From NCBI GenBank assembly GCA_903843225.1, contig CAIMOX010000016.1, forward strand, positions 103,358 to 159,633: a DNA stretch of 56,276 nt, in the 5' to 3' direction. Source of the stretch: an uncultured Actinomycetes bacterium. Its GTDB lineage: Bacteria > Actinomycetota > Actinomycetes > Nanopelagicales > Nanopelagicaceae. Each line of letters opens with the position of its first letter. Position 1 is the first letter of the stretch. The translations under genes were made by a program, and so were the position numbers. Shown here one piece after another: positions 16,309 to 24,372 of this stretch. Below the pieces are notes generated by a model. The model searched no databases and had not been told where the DNA came from. It saw only the letters and a program-made list of their open reading frames with translations.

Positions 16309-17750
16309 TACTTACCAGTCCAAACGTTGATTGGTGCCTGCAAGAAGTAGACCACGAACAACCCTGTAACAACGTAAAGAAGGGCGTGGATCTCCTTAGC
16401 GCGACCTTGAACAACTCGAACAAGTACGTGCGAGACGAAGCCTGCGCCGATACCTACTGAGATGCTGTAGGTGAAAGGCATCAAGATGATTGTCAGGAAG
16501 GCTGGAATCGCAATTCCAAGATCTGCCCAATCAAGGTTCTTGATCTGAGTCATCATCAAGAATCCGACGATGATCAAAGCTGGGGTTGCTGCCTCGTAAG
16601 GAATCACGGCGACAAGTGGCGCAAGGAAGGTGGTGAGCAAGAAGAGCAGGCCGGTAACTACTGATGCGAGACCAGTACGGGCTCCTTCACCAACACCAGA
16701 AGCTGACTCGATGTAGCTGGTATTTGAGGAGATATTTCCAACTCCACCAGCTACAGCTGCAATTCCATCAACGAGGAGGATTCGGTCGATATTAGGGATA
16801 TTTCCCTCTGCATCAATCAATCCACCTTCAGTTGCAATCGCTGTGACGGTTCCGACATTGTCGAAGAAGTCAGAGAGAAGAAGAGAGAAGATCAGCAAGA
16901 TTGCAGTCACAACAGTTACCCGGTTGAAAGCGCCGTGGAGATTGATATGACCAAAGAGGCTGAAATCTGGCTTAGCGAAGATCTTTGAAGGGATCGTAGG
17001 AACGTTAAGTCCCCAGCCCTTTGGATTGACCTTGCCAGTTGCCCCATCAAAGTTAGGGCCAATCTTAAATGCCTTCTCAATAATGATTGCCAGCACAGTT
17101 GTGGTCACAATGCCAATAAGCAATGCGCCCTTAACCTTGCGAACAACGAGCGCGATCATTAGGAAGAGACCGAAGGCGAAGACAATGACAGGCCATCCAA
17201 CAAGATTTCCATTATCGCCAAGTTGAACCGGAACTGGTCCAGCACTTGTGCGACGAACGAATCCAGAATCAACGAGTCCGATTAAGGTAATGAAGAGTCC
17301 GATACCTACGGCAATTGCGATCTTAAGTTGGGCTGGGACGGCGCGAAACACGGCAGCTCGGACGCCAGTAATAACAAGCACAACGATGATGAGACCTTCG
17401 ATAATAACAAGACCCATTGCATCAGCCCAGGTCATCTTCGAAGCGATACCAACAGCAACGAAGGTATTGAGTCCGAGGCCAGTTGCGAGAGCTAATGGAA
17501 AGTTTGCAACAGTTCCCATCAAAATAGTGAGCAGTCCTGCCATGAGCGCAGTCATCGCTGCAACCATCGCTAGATTTGGATGATCACCGCTTCCGCCCAG
17601 GTACTTTCCGTCGCCATCTTTCGCGAGTCCGATAATGAGCGGATTAAGCGCAACGATGTAAGCCATGGTGAAGAAGGTGACGAATCCGCCACGAACCTCA
17701 CGACTAATCGTTGAACCGCGCTCTGTGATCTTGAAGAATGAATCAAGCAT
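16308..17750 (-). CDS. NCS2 family purine permease (AzgA/PbuG type)
   Basis: A polytopic permease of 480 residues. RGGFVTFFTMAYIVALNPLII near residue 20-40 and FPLALATGLGLNTFVA near 85-100 match the AzgA-like branch of the NCS2 family, which imports adenine, guanine or hypoxanthine with protons. The branch signature continues in DFFDNVGTVTAIATEGG near 300. The ATG at 17750 (MLDSFFKITERG) is preferred; an extension upstream to 17930 is not conserved and would overlap crtB. It is followed by apt, so import and salvage of adenine form one unit. Confidence 0.85.
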   Translation of the reverse strand: MLDSFFKITERGSTISREVRGGFVTFFTMAYIVALNPLIIGLAKDGDGKYLGGSGDHPNLAMVAAMTALMAGLLTILMGTVANFPLALATGLGLNTFVAVGIASKMTWADAMGLVIIEGLIIVVLVITGVRAAVFRAVPAQLKIAIAVGIGLFITLIGLVDSGFVRRTSAGPVPVQLGDNGNLVGWPVIVFAFGLFLMIALVVRKVKGALLIGIVTTTVLAIIIEKAFKIGPNFDGATGKVNPKGWGLNVPTIPSKIFAKPDFSLFGHINLHGAFNRVTVVTAILLIFSLLLSDFFDNVGTVTAIATEGGLIDAEGNIPNIDRILLVDGIAAVAGGVGNISSNTSYIESASGVGEGARTGLASVVTGLLFLLTTFLAPLVAVIPYEAATPALIIVGFLMMTQIKNLDWADLGIAIPAFLTIILMPFTYSISVGIGAGFVSHVLVRVVQGRAKEIHALLYVVTGLFVVYFLQAPINVWTGK

Positions 17751-17832
17751 GAGGAGCCCTTCTGATTTTGTTATCGGGGGTGTTTGCGACCCCGTGTGAA
17801 ATAACGGCTCACAGACCGAGGGAGTTGGGTAA

Positions 17833-17859
17833 CGGTAATCCAAAACTGAGAGATTACCG
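17833..17859. repeat. Inverted repeat in the permease/crtB divergent intergenic region
   Basis: CGGTAATC (17833-17840) and its reverse complement GATTACCG (17852-17859) flank 11 bases. A second, weaker pair, ACTCTC/GAGAGT, lies at 17868-17890. The 180-base region between the NCS2 permease and crtB holds no gene. The repeats could be a regulator binding site or a leader stem-loop of the permease transcript; no known purine riboswitch pattern was recognised. Confidence 0.5.
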
Positions 17860-17917
17860 AGCCTGCCACTCTCGACACTTGGTTGAGAGTTGAGCGCGAT
17901 AGACGGGATATTCTCAC

Positions 17918-17930
17918 TAGAATCTGCCAA
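17918..17930 (+). promoter_or_regulatory. Putative -10 element for crtB, leaderless type
   Basis: TAGAAT (17918-17923) matches TANNNT and is followed by seven bases and the ATG at 17931. No Shine-Dalgarno is present before that ATG. A -35 at 17 bp is not recognisable. Confidence 0.4.
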
Positions 17931-18830
17931 ATGAGAGAGTTAGATGCGGCGGGTATCGAAGGCAGTGAGCTTCGAGCCTCTTATGCAGAGTGCAAGCGGC
18001 TCAACTCACTCCACGGCAAGACTTATTACCTAGCGACCCTGCTCCTTCCAAAAGCTAAGCGTCCTTTCGTCCACGCCCTCTACGGCTTTGCCAGATACGC
18101 CGATGAGATTGTTGATGACCTTGGGTCAACGCTCACGATTAATGAGAAGGCCGAGCTCCTCAAGAACTGGGGAGATGGCGTGCTCGCCGATCTCGCTACC
18201 GGTCAAAGCCGTGATGCAATTGGCATGGCGCTAGCAGATACCGTTCGCAGATTCTCAATTCCGATTGAATACTTTGAAGCATTTCTTCACTCGATGACGA
18301 TGGATCTCACAGTGAGTGAGTATCAGAGCTATGACGATCTGATGGAGTATGTCTACGGCAGCGCAAGCGTTATCGGCCTCCAGATGGTTCCAATTCTTGG
18401 TCCACTCTCCCCTGATGCGTATCCGCTGGCGGAGAAACTTGGCACAGCATTTCAACTAGCCAATTTTATTCGCGATGTCGGCGAAGACCTAGATCGTGGC
18501 CGGATCTATCTACCAATTAATGAACTCGAAAGCCATAGCGTCACATACGAGATGCTGCATGATCGCGTTCTCACACCACAAATTCGAGCAGCTCTTCAAG
18601 AACAGATCGCCCGTGTCAGGCAGCTCAAGCGCGAAGCTGATGCTGGTATCCATCTTCTAGAGCCATCAAGCCGTCCTTGCATCGAAGCGGCAAGCGAGCT
18701 CTACTGCGGAATCGTCGATGAAGTCGAGAAGATTGATTATCAAATCTTTACTCACCGTGCGAAAACTTCGCAGTGGCGCAGAGCAAGTGTTGCCGCTCCT
18801 GCCCTTATTCGTGCGATTGCCGCTCGCTAA
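17931..18830 (+). CDS. crtB: Phytoene synthase
   Basis: A squalene/phytoene synthase family enzyme of 299 residues that condenses two geranylgeranyl diphosphates into phytoene. The first acidic motif is in GFARYADEIVDDL near residue 52-64, and the second in FQLANFIRDVGEDLDRGRIYLP near 173-194. HGKTYYLATLLLP near 29 is also typical. The ATG at 17931 (MRELDAAGIEG) is preferred over one 48 bases upstream because the added residues are unconserved. Its stop overlaps the convergent crtYd stop by 4 bases, which puts the synthase next to the cyclase genes. Confidence 0.9.
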   Translation: MRELDAAGIEGSELRASYAECKRLNSLHGKTYYLATLLLPKAKRPFVHALYGFARYADEIVDDLGSTLTINEKAELLKNWGDGVLADLATGQSRDAIGMALADTVRRFSIPIEYFEAFLHSMTMDLTVSEYQSYDDLMEYVYGSASVIGLQMVPILGPLSPDAYPLAEKLGTAFQLANFIRDVGEDLDRGRIYLPINELESHSVTYEMLHDRVLTPQIRAALQEQIARVRQLKREADAGIHLLEPSSRPCIEAASELYCGIVDEVEKIDYQIFTHRAKTSQWRRASVAAPALIRAIAAR

Positions 18831-19120
18831 CAGCGCTTACCGGCCTTAACCCAGAGGGTGAGTACACCCAGCAAGAGCGAAAATCCAAAGAGCAGATCCT
18901 CTACCGGTGCTGCTGCAATCCGTAGCCCGATAATGGCGCCACTGCGATACATGACGATATTGCGCGAGGTAAGCCACCAATTAGTGAGTAATTGAAAAGG
19001 AAGGATGATCGCGTACGAAACCCAGAAGGCTTTTCGGCTGATGAGTCGAACTTTCGTCACTTTCGCATCGATGAGGACGCTGAGGCAGACGGCGACAACC
19101 GCTGTGATTGTGTAACTCAT
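18827..19120 (-). CDS. crtYd: Lycopene beta-cyclase subunit, C-terminal half type (CrtYd)
   Basis: A 97-residue membrane protein with three hydrophobic segments and the motif PVEDLLFGF near residue 72-80, typical of one half of the heterodimeric actinobacterial lycopene cyclase. Its start overlaps the stop of the partner gene by ATGA. Together the two halves cyclise lycopene ends to beta rings, giving gamma- or beta-carotene. The order crtYc then crtYd is the same as in other actinobacteria. Confidence 0.85.
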   Translation of the reverse strand: MSYTITAVVAVCLSVLIDAKVTKVRLISRKAFWVSYAIILPFQLLTNWWLTSRNIVMYRSGAIIGLRIAAAPVEDLLFGFSLLLGVLTLWVKAGKRC

Positions 19121-19449
19121 TTCTCATCGCCAATCAACCAGGTGCTACGAACTCGACGCACCGCTTCTAGCGTCATGATTCCAGCAAGTGGGATAACGAG
19201 GAAGAATAAATACTCTTCAAGTGGGATCTGGAACGGGCCGTAAATGCCGAGGATCTGACGCTTATCAAAGTACCAATCGTGGTGGTGGATTGCGAGTGCA
19301 TCCCAGAGAATAAAGAGTGCGGCGATCGGAAGAATTGACTGCACCCACCTGCGAACTCGCCGTAAGACTCGGACCTTAAATGCGATCTCGAGCCAAAATG
19401 AGCCAGCGACAGTGAAGGCCAGCATCGCGATGTAGCCCCAATTTCCCAT
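19117..19449 (-). CDS. crtYc: Lycopene beta-cyclase subunit, N-terminal half type (CrtYc)
   Basis: A 110-residue membrane protein with three hydrophobic helices and the motif IPLEEYLFFLVIP near residue 74-86, the counterpart of the PVEDLLFGF motif of CrtYd. IHHHDWYFD near 54-62 is also conserved in these cyclases. Beta-carotene made here could feed retinal synthesis for a rhodopsin, but no rhodopsin or blh gene is in the window. The start lies only 13 bases from the thiamine riboswitch on the other strand, so the two promoters overlap. Confidence 0.85.
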   Translation of the reverse strand: MGNWGYIAMLAFTVAGSFWLEIAFKVRVLRRVRRWVQSILPIAALFILWDALAIHHHDWYFDKRQILGIYGPFQIPLEEYLFFLVIPLAGIMTLEAVRRVRSTWLIGDEK

Positions 19450-19462
19450 AGGAGTAATGGTA
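19450..19462 (-). promoter_or_regulatory. Putative -10 element for crtYc, leaderless type
   Basis: On the minus strand TACCAT (19462-19457) is followed by seven bases and the ATG of crtYc at 19449. No Shine-Dalgarno is present. The -35 is not clear. Confidence 0.4.
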
Positions 19463-19556
19463 ACCTCTCACTAACGGGAGCCGCTGATTGGCTGAGAGGA
19501 CTTGAGATTCAAGTCGACCGTATGACCAGTTCGGTAATGCGAATTGGAAAGGGGTT
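19462..19556 (+). promoter_or_regulatory. TPP riboswitch (THI element) controlling the PnuT-like transporter
   Basis: The conserved core is complete: CTAACGGGAGCC (19471-19482), GGCTGAGAGG (19490-19499), a long P3 hairpin from GACTTGA/TCAAGTC, GACCGTATGACC, and the P5 hairpin CCAGTTCG-GTAATG-CGAATTGG. P1 pairs AACCTCT (19462-19468) with AGGGGTT (19550-19556). The latter contains the ribosome binding site AAAGGGG (19548-19554). Thiamine pyrophosphate binding should stabilise P1 and so directly hide the Shine-Dalgarno. This is translational control read from the base pairing. Confidence 0.92.
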
Positions 19557-19560
19557 CATT

Positions 19561-20172
19561 GTGCATTCCATTAATTCGATCATCATGACAACACTCTTTA
19601 CGGCATGGGGTTACCATCTCACTATCCTTGAGTTTGTTGCATTTATTACCTCTGTTGTCGGGGTCTGGCTTGGAGTCTTAGGACCACGATCAACCTGGCC
19701 CTGGTGGAACATCAGCAGCTTCCTCTACGCCATTCTCTTCTTTGAGCAGAAATATTATGCAAGTGGATTTCTACAATTCATCTTTATCGCCGGTGGCTTT
19801 TGGGGTTGGTTTGGTTGGGGGCGAAAAGGTGCCAAGCCTGCAAAACTCTCGATCAAAGTTAATTCGCTCTGGATTGCTGGCTTTGCCATTAGTTGGTTTG
19901 CACTCAATCCACTCCTCATCCACCTTGGGGCTGCTGCGACGCTTACCGACTCATTTGGTTTTGTCGGAAGCTGTATCGCACAGGTGTTAATGGTAAAAGA
20001 GAAGTTTGAGACCTGGCCGCTCTGGTTCGTCGTGGACGCGGTGTATACCTATCAATTCTGGCGCGGTGGCCAATATCTGACCTCAATTCTCTATCTCATC
20101 TTTGTAGCGATAGCGATAGCTGGATGGATTCGTTGGCGCCGAGAGTCTGGCCGTCGAGTAGTTGCAGAGTAA
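19561..20172 (+). CDS. pnuT: PnuC-family thiamine transporter (PnuT-like)
   Basis: A 203-residue membrane protein of the PnuC family with about seven hydrophobic helices. The typical WPWWNISSFLYAILFFEQKYYAS segment lies near residue 46-68, GFWGWFGWGRKG near 80-91, and a late WPLWFVVDAVYTYQFWRGGQYL segment near 156-177. The TPP riboswitch immediately upstream identifies thiamine as the likely substrate. The start is GTG at 19561, six bases after AAAGGGG; an ATG at 19522 lies inside the riboswitch and cannot be right. PnuC-type proteins import by facilitated diffusion and rely on a kinase to trap the vitamin, which makes the next gene relevant. Confidence 0.88.
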   Translation: MHSINSIIMTTLFTAWGYHLTILEFVAFITSVVGVWLGVLGPRSTWPWWNISSFLYAILFFEQKYYASGFLQFIFIAGGFWGWFGWGRKGAKPAKLSIKVNSLWIAGFAISWFALNPLLIHLGAAATLTDSFGFVGSCIAQVLMVKEKFETWPLWFVVDAVYTYQFWRGGQYLTSILYLIFVAIAIAGWIRWRRESGRRVVAE

Positions 20173-20673
20173 ATGTTTCTCATCACGATCGATGGACCGG
20201 CGGGATCAGGTAAAACTACGCTTGCCGCTCAAATTCATGATCATTTAAGTGCCGCGGGTGAGACGGTTCTGACGGTCCATATGGACGATCTCTATGATGG
20301 TTGGGAGGAGCCACTTGGGGAAGAGCTCGCGGCCAAACTCGACTCTCTTCTCAGTGATGCATATCGTGGCGGTGCAATCATGATTCCCCAATATAACTGG
20401 ACCGATGATGCATTTACTCTTCCGATTATCGCGTCAACTCCACAGACGCTGATTCTCGAAGGTGTCGGTAGCTCCCAATCAATCACCCGAGGTTTTGCCC
20501 CGCTATCTATCTGGATTGAGGCACCACGAGAGGTGGCACTGCAGCGAGTGCTTGATCGCGATGGCGCAGAGTTGCGCTCTCAGATGTTGGATTGGCAACG
20601 ACGCGAGGAAGAACATTTCACCCGAGAATCGACGAAAAGTGCCGCGGATTACCAGGTAAAGAGCGCGCCTTAA
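20173..20673 (+). CDS. P-loop kinase of the uridine kinase-like family, candidate thiamine-trapping kinase
   Basis: A 166-residue P-loop NTPase. Walker A is GPAGSGKTT near residue 9-17, VHMDDLYDGWEEP near 36-48 carries the acidic substrate-side residues, ILEGVGSS near 96-103 fills the place of the Walker B-like strand, and RVLDRDG near 125 resembles the lid. The sequence resembles proteins annotated as uridine kinase in actinobacteria, but it is short for a true Udk. Its ATG follows the pnuT stop directly (TAA then ATG), so it shares the TPP-controlled transcript. A role in phosphorylating imported thiamine or a precursor is inference. Confidence 0.7.
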   Translation: MFLITIDGPAGSGKTTLAAQIHDHLSAAGETVLTVHMDDLYDGWEEPLGEELAAKLDSLLSDAYRGGAIMIPQYNWTDDAFTLPIIASTPQTLILEGVGSSQSITRGFAPLSIWIEAPREVALQRVLDRDGAELRSQMLDWQRREEEHFTRESTKSAADYQVKSAP

Positions 20674-20709
20674 CAGGCTATCCACAGTCGCCATCTTTAA
20701 ACTTCGAGC

Positions 20710-22626
20710 GTGTCAGATCTCACCGGCGAACTCATCGATGGGCGTTACCAACTCGAACGCTTGATCGCTTCAGGTGGAATGGCCTCAATTTATGTAGCGA
20801 TGGACACAAGGCTGGATCGACTCGTTGCAGTCAAGATTATGCACCCTCATCTGGCCAACGATGAAGAGTTTGTCAATCGATTTATCCGAGAAGCTAAAGC
20901 CGCTGCCGCACTCTCCCACCCAAATATTGTTGCAATTCAAGATCAGGGGTGGAACGAAGGCGGCAGTCCAGCAGTCTTTATCGTGATGGAATATATCGAC
21001 GGCTTTACTCTGCGTGAGTTACTCCACGAGCGAGGCTCACTCTCCCCTGACGAATTACTCCGCTATATGATCCCGGTGGTGAGCGCGCTTGCGCAGGCAC
21101 ACCAGAGCGGGATCGTTCATCGCGATATTAAGCCAGAGAACATTTTGATCTCAAAAGATGGCAGGGTAAAACTTGCGGACTTTGGACTCGCGCGGGGTGC
21201 GCAACTTGGCGCCACGATGACTGTTGAATCAAGTGTTGTTTTAGGAAGCGTCTCATATCTCTCCCCCGAACAGGTCCAACGCGGAATTTCAGATCAGCGT
21301 AGTGACATTTATTCAGTCGGCGTGGTTCTCTTCGAACTCCTCACTGGACGAAAGCCTTACGAGGGTGAGTCCCCGATTCAAATCGCTTACAAGCATGTGA
21401 ATGAGCGAATCCCAGCGCCCTCTACTCTGCGAAAAGATCTTCCACCATCTCTTGATGCGATCATCTCTAAGGCAACTTCGCCCAATCCAGATCAACGACA
21501 TAAGGATGCCGGCGTACTGCTTTCAGAATTGCGCACTGTCCAGATTGAACTAGACCCTCAAAAGCGCCAACTCACACTCGAATTAGATATTCCCATCGCC
21601 GCAAGCAAGAAAAAATCCAGGCGCCTGCCTGGCGAAGTACGAATCGGAAATTCCATCGTAGATCGAGTGAGAACTCTGACGGAGCCAATTATGAGAGATG
21701 CCGAGCCAGTGGAGAGCACTGCACAGATTCGTCGTCGTGCTTCAAGGCGAGTAATACGTAATCGATTCGTTGGACTCATCCTTCTCCTCTCTATCGGAAG
21801 CGGCGCGGCCTGGTATGAATTGATAGGTTCAAAGATTTCGATTCCCTCAATCGCAGGCCTCTCTCAAAGTGAAGCGCAAAGCTCACTCGCTCCCCTTGGC
21901 CTCAATCTTGTGGTCATAGCGCGCGCGTACAGCGAAGATATACCTGCCGGCAAAGTCATTACCTCTGATCCTGGTGGTGGAGGCCATCTCAGTAAGGGCG
22001 AAAGTGTGAAGGTGACCCTTTCAAAGGGGCCAGAACGTATTGCAATTCCATCGATTGCCGGGATGACACCAGATGCCGCATCTGCTGCTTTAACTGCAGC
22101 GGGACTTAAAGTTGGTACAACAACTCAAGGTTTCAGTAGCACGATTACAACAGGAATGGTGATCGATGGTGATCCCGTCGCAGGTACTCCAGTTCGTAGG
22201 AATTCCATCGTTAATCTTCTCATCAGCAAGGGAATTCAACAGGTTACACTGTCATCCTATGTTGGTCTCAGTGGCGATCAAGCTAGCAATGAATTAACCA
22301 CGGCCGGCTTTAAAGTGATCTCGACCTTTGGTTATAGCGATACCGTGCCAGCTGGATCTGTTATCAGTCAGAAACCTGATGGTGCCGGTACTGTTCCATT
22401 TGGTGCAAGTATCTCCATCGTTGTATCTCAGGGACCGCAATCGGTCTTCATTCCAAATCTTTACAGTCTCTCCCAAAGCCGTGCGACGCTCGCCCTTGAA
22501 AATCTTCAACTCAAGGTGAAGGTGAGGAAGATCGGTAGCAAGAAGAACAAGACTGTTACTAATATTTCGCCGAAGGTGGGCACGAAGGTGAAGCGAGGAT
22601 CGACCGTAACGATCACCTTGGGGTAA
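20710..22626 (+). CDS. Serine/threonine protein kinase with PASTA domains (PknB/Stk1 type)
   Basis: A transmembrane kinase of 638 residues starting at GTG. The kinase domain spans about residues 10-275, with SGGMASIYVA as glycine loop, VAVKIMH with the ATP lysine, HRDIKPENIL as catalytic loop near 137 and DFGLA. A juxtamembrane basic stretch and one membrane helix (about 349-366) follow. Four PASTA repeats lie outside, each opening with a (I/V)PSIAG-like motif and ending in (V/I)T(L/I)SKG. Such kinases sense muropeptides and tune cell-wall synthesis and division. No partner phosphatase or PBP gene adjoins it. A TTTAAA stretch upstream without Shine-Dalgarno suggests a short leader. Confidence 0.9.
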   Translation: MSDLTGELIDGRYQLERLIASGGMASIYVAMDTRLDRLVAVKIMHPHLANDEEFVNRFIREAKAAAALSHPNIVAIQDQGWNEGGSPAVFIVMEYIDGFTLRELLHERGSLSPDELLRYMIPVVSALAQAHQSGIVHRDIKPENILISKDGRVKLADFGLARGAQLGATMTVESSVVLGSVSYLSPEQVQRGISDQRSDIYSVGVVLFELLTGRKPYEGESPIQIAYKHVNERIPAPSTLRKDLPPSLDAIISKATSPNPDQRHKDAGVLLSELRTVQIELDPQKRQLTLELDIPIAASKKKSRRLPGEVRIGNSIVDRVRTLTEPIMRDAEPVESTAQIRRRASRRVIRNRFVGLILLLSIGSGAAWYELIGSKISIPSIAGLSQSEAQSSLAPLGLNLVVIARAYSEDIPAGKVITSDPGGGGHLSKGESVKVTLSKGPERIAIPSIAGMTPDAASAALTAAGLKVGTTTQGFSSTITTGMVIDGDPVAGTPVRRNSIVNLLISKGIQQVTLSSYVGLSGDQASNELTTAGFKVISTFGYSDTVPAGSVISQKPDGAGTVPFGASISIVVSQGPQSVFIPNLYSLSQSRATLALENLQLKVKVRKIGSKKNKTVTNISPKVGTKVKRGSTVTITLG

Positions 22627-22645
22627 CTTCCTATAGGGTGTCGTA

Positions 22646-23509
22646 ATGGCTACTCGTCCCCGTATTGGTGCTCATACCCCTACATCAGGGGGCATGGCGA
22701 AGCGTTCGATCGAATATGCGATCACAACCGAGGCTGAGGCGGTTCAAGTCTTTGCATCCAATCCCCGAGGTTGGGCGATGCCAGAAGCGAACCCAGAAGC
22801 AGATCAAAAGTTTATTGATAAATGTCTCGAGCTTGATATTGAAAGTTATGTTCACGCTCCATTCCTCATCAATCTAGGTTCGCCCACCGTCGGAACCTAC
22901 GAGAACTCTTTGGCATCAACGGCTTACTCACTTAAGCGCGGCCGCGAGGTTGGCGCTAAAGGTGTTGTCATTCATACCGGTTCCGCCGTTGACGAGAAAC
23001 ATCTACCAACCGCATGGAAACAGATTCATGAAGGCATGATGCCGGTCCTCAACGCACTGACCGATGACGATCCCTGGCTCTTGCTCGAACCAACAGCGGG
23101 TCAAGGTCAGTCGCTGGTAAAAAAGCTCTCTGATCTCACCCAATATTTTGATGCACTCGAATGGCACCCAAAGGTTGGTGTCTGTCTCGATACCTGCCAC
23201 GTATTTGCCGCCGGTCATGACATCGCAACTAAAGGTGGAATGACAAAGACGCTTGATGAACTCGTCGAACTCGTCGGCATCGAACGTATCCAACTTATCC
23301 ACGCTAATGACTCTATGGATGTCTGCGGCGCACTCAAAGACCGCCACCAAAATATCGGCCAAGGTGAGATCGGCGAGAAACCCTTCGCCGAATTATTGGC
23401 ACATCCCGCAGTTGCCAACTCACCACTTATTCTCGAGACGCCAGGAATGGAAGCAGAACACGGAGCCGAAATCGCGCTCCTGAAAAAGATGAGAGCCAAG
23501 ATTAAATGA
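22646..23509 (+). CDS. nfo: Endonuclease IV (deoxyribonuclease IV, AP endonuclease)
   Basis: A TIM-barrel zinc nuclease of 287 residues that cuts abasic sites in base excision repair. The start RIGAHTPTSGGM, VQVFASNPRGW near 32, VHAPFLINLGSP near 68-79, GVVIHTGS near 106, LLLEPTAGQG near 143, VGVCLDTCHVFAAGHD near 174-189, LIHANDSM near 215 and LETPGM near 266 give the expected histidine, glutamate and aspartate zinc ligands. It follows the kinase by 19 bases and overlaps the EamA transporter gene by ATGA. Confidence 0.9.
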   Translation: MATRPRIGAHTPTSGGMAKRSIEYAITTEAEAVQVFASNPRGWAMPEANPEADQKFIDKCLELDIESYVHAPFLINLGSPTVGTYENSLASTAYSLKRGREVGAKGVVIHTGSAVDEKHLPTAWKQIHEGMMPVLNALTDDDPWLLLEPTAGQGQSLVKKLSDLTQYFDALEWHPKVGVCLDTCHVFAAGHDIATKGGMTKTLDELVELVGIERIQLIHANDSMDVCGALKDRHQNIGQGEIGEKPFAELLAHPAVANSPLILETPGMEAEHGAEIALLKKMRAKIK

Positions 23510-24372
23510 TTCTGGGCAGAAATAAGTATGGAGTCTCATCGCTTCTGCTCGCAGTTACCGCTATCTGGGGTGGTTCCTTCGTCATCATGAAAGATGCACT
23601 GCATCGCATCGATGTGAATTCGTTTTTGGGGTGGCGTTTCTTGATTGCTGCAGTCATCATGGCAGCGCTACGGCCGAAGGCTCTGCTTCTCATCCGTGGA
23701 AAATTTCTTCTTAAAGGAGCGATCGTAGGAACACTTCTCGGGGGCGGATATATCTTCCAGACCTTTGGGCTCACCCAGACCTCAGTAGCAAAGACTGGAT
23801 TCATAACGGGGCTTTATGCGATCTTCACACCCTTGTTGGCTGCTGGATTATTTAAGAAGAAGATCAATAAACTGCAGTGGGCTTCAACGGCCCTCGCCTT
23901 CACCGGACTCTGTGCCCTCTCCTTTAATGGTCTATCCATTGGAATTGGTGAACTTCTAGTTCTGGTCAGCGCAATTCTCTTCGCAGCTCACATACTCGGG
24001 CTTGGCGAATGGAGTTCGGGTATGGATACCTACGCCTTAACTCTCATTCAACTCTCCGTTGTTTCGTTGGTCAGTTTCGGTGCCGCCGCTACGACCAAGA
24101 TAGAAGCCCCGCATGATTGGGGGGTTTGGAGAGCGGTCCTCTTCACCGCCATCCTGGCGAGCGCCTTTGCATTTCTCGTCCAGACCTGGACTCAATCATT
24201 TATGTCTCCAACTTCCGTGGGAATCTTGCTCACAATGGAATATATCTTCGCTGCAATCTTCGGAGTAATCTTTGCGCACGAACACTTAGGCCTAAAGACA
24301 CTTATTGGTGGCTCACTTGTTATTTCTGCCATGATCGTCGTGACCACATCTGAAGAGAAGGTATCCCAATGA
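23506..24372 (+). CDS. EamA family (DMT superfamily) transporter
   Basis: A membrane protein of 288 residues with about ten helices in two EamA repeats. The N-terminal [17 protein letters not shown] motif is typical, and [34 protein letters not shown] is the end of the second repeat. Members export or import amino acids and metabolites. The start overlaps nfo and the stop overlaps the threonine aldolase gene, both by ATGA. An amino acid substrate is possible from that neighbour but not shown. Confidence 0.85.
   Translation: MILGRNKYGVSSLLLAVTAIWGGSFVIMKDALHRIDVNSFLGWRFLIAAVIMAALRPKALLLIRGKFLLKGAIVGTLLGGGYIFQTFGLTQTSVAKTGFITGLYAIFTPLLAAGLFKKKINKLQWASTALAFTGLCALSFNGLSIGIGELLVLVSAILFAAHILGLGEWSSGMDTYALTLIQLSVVSLVSFGAAATTKIEAPHDWGVWRAVLFTAILASAFAFLVQTWTQSFMSPTSVGILLTMEYIFAAIFGVIFAHEHLGLKTLIGGSLVISAMIVVTTSEEKVSQ

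Noticed and set aside
17751-17882. A purine riboswitch before the NCS2 permease.
   Set aside because: The conserved core of purine aptamers is not seen on the minus strand; only simple inverted repeats are.
19522-19560. An in-frame ATG upstream of the pnuT-like gene could extend the protein by 13 residues.
   Set aside because: This stretch is the conserved core of the TPP riboswitch, and the GTG at 19561 has a well-spaced AAAGGGG site.
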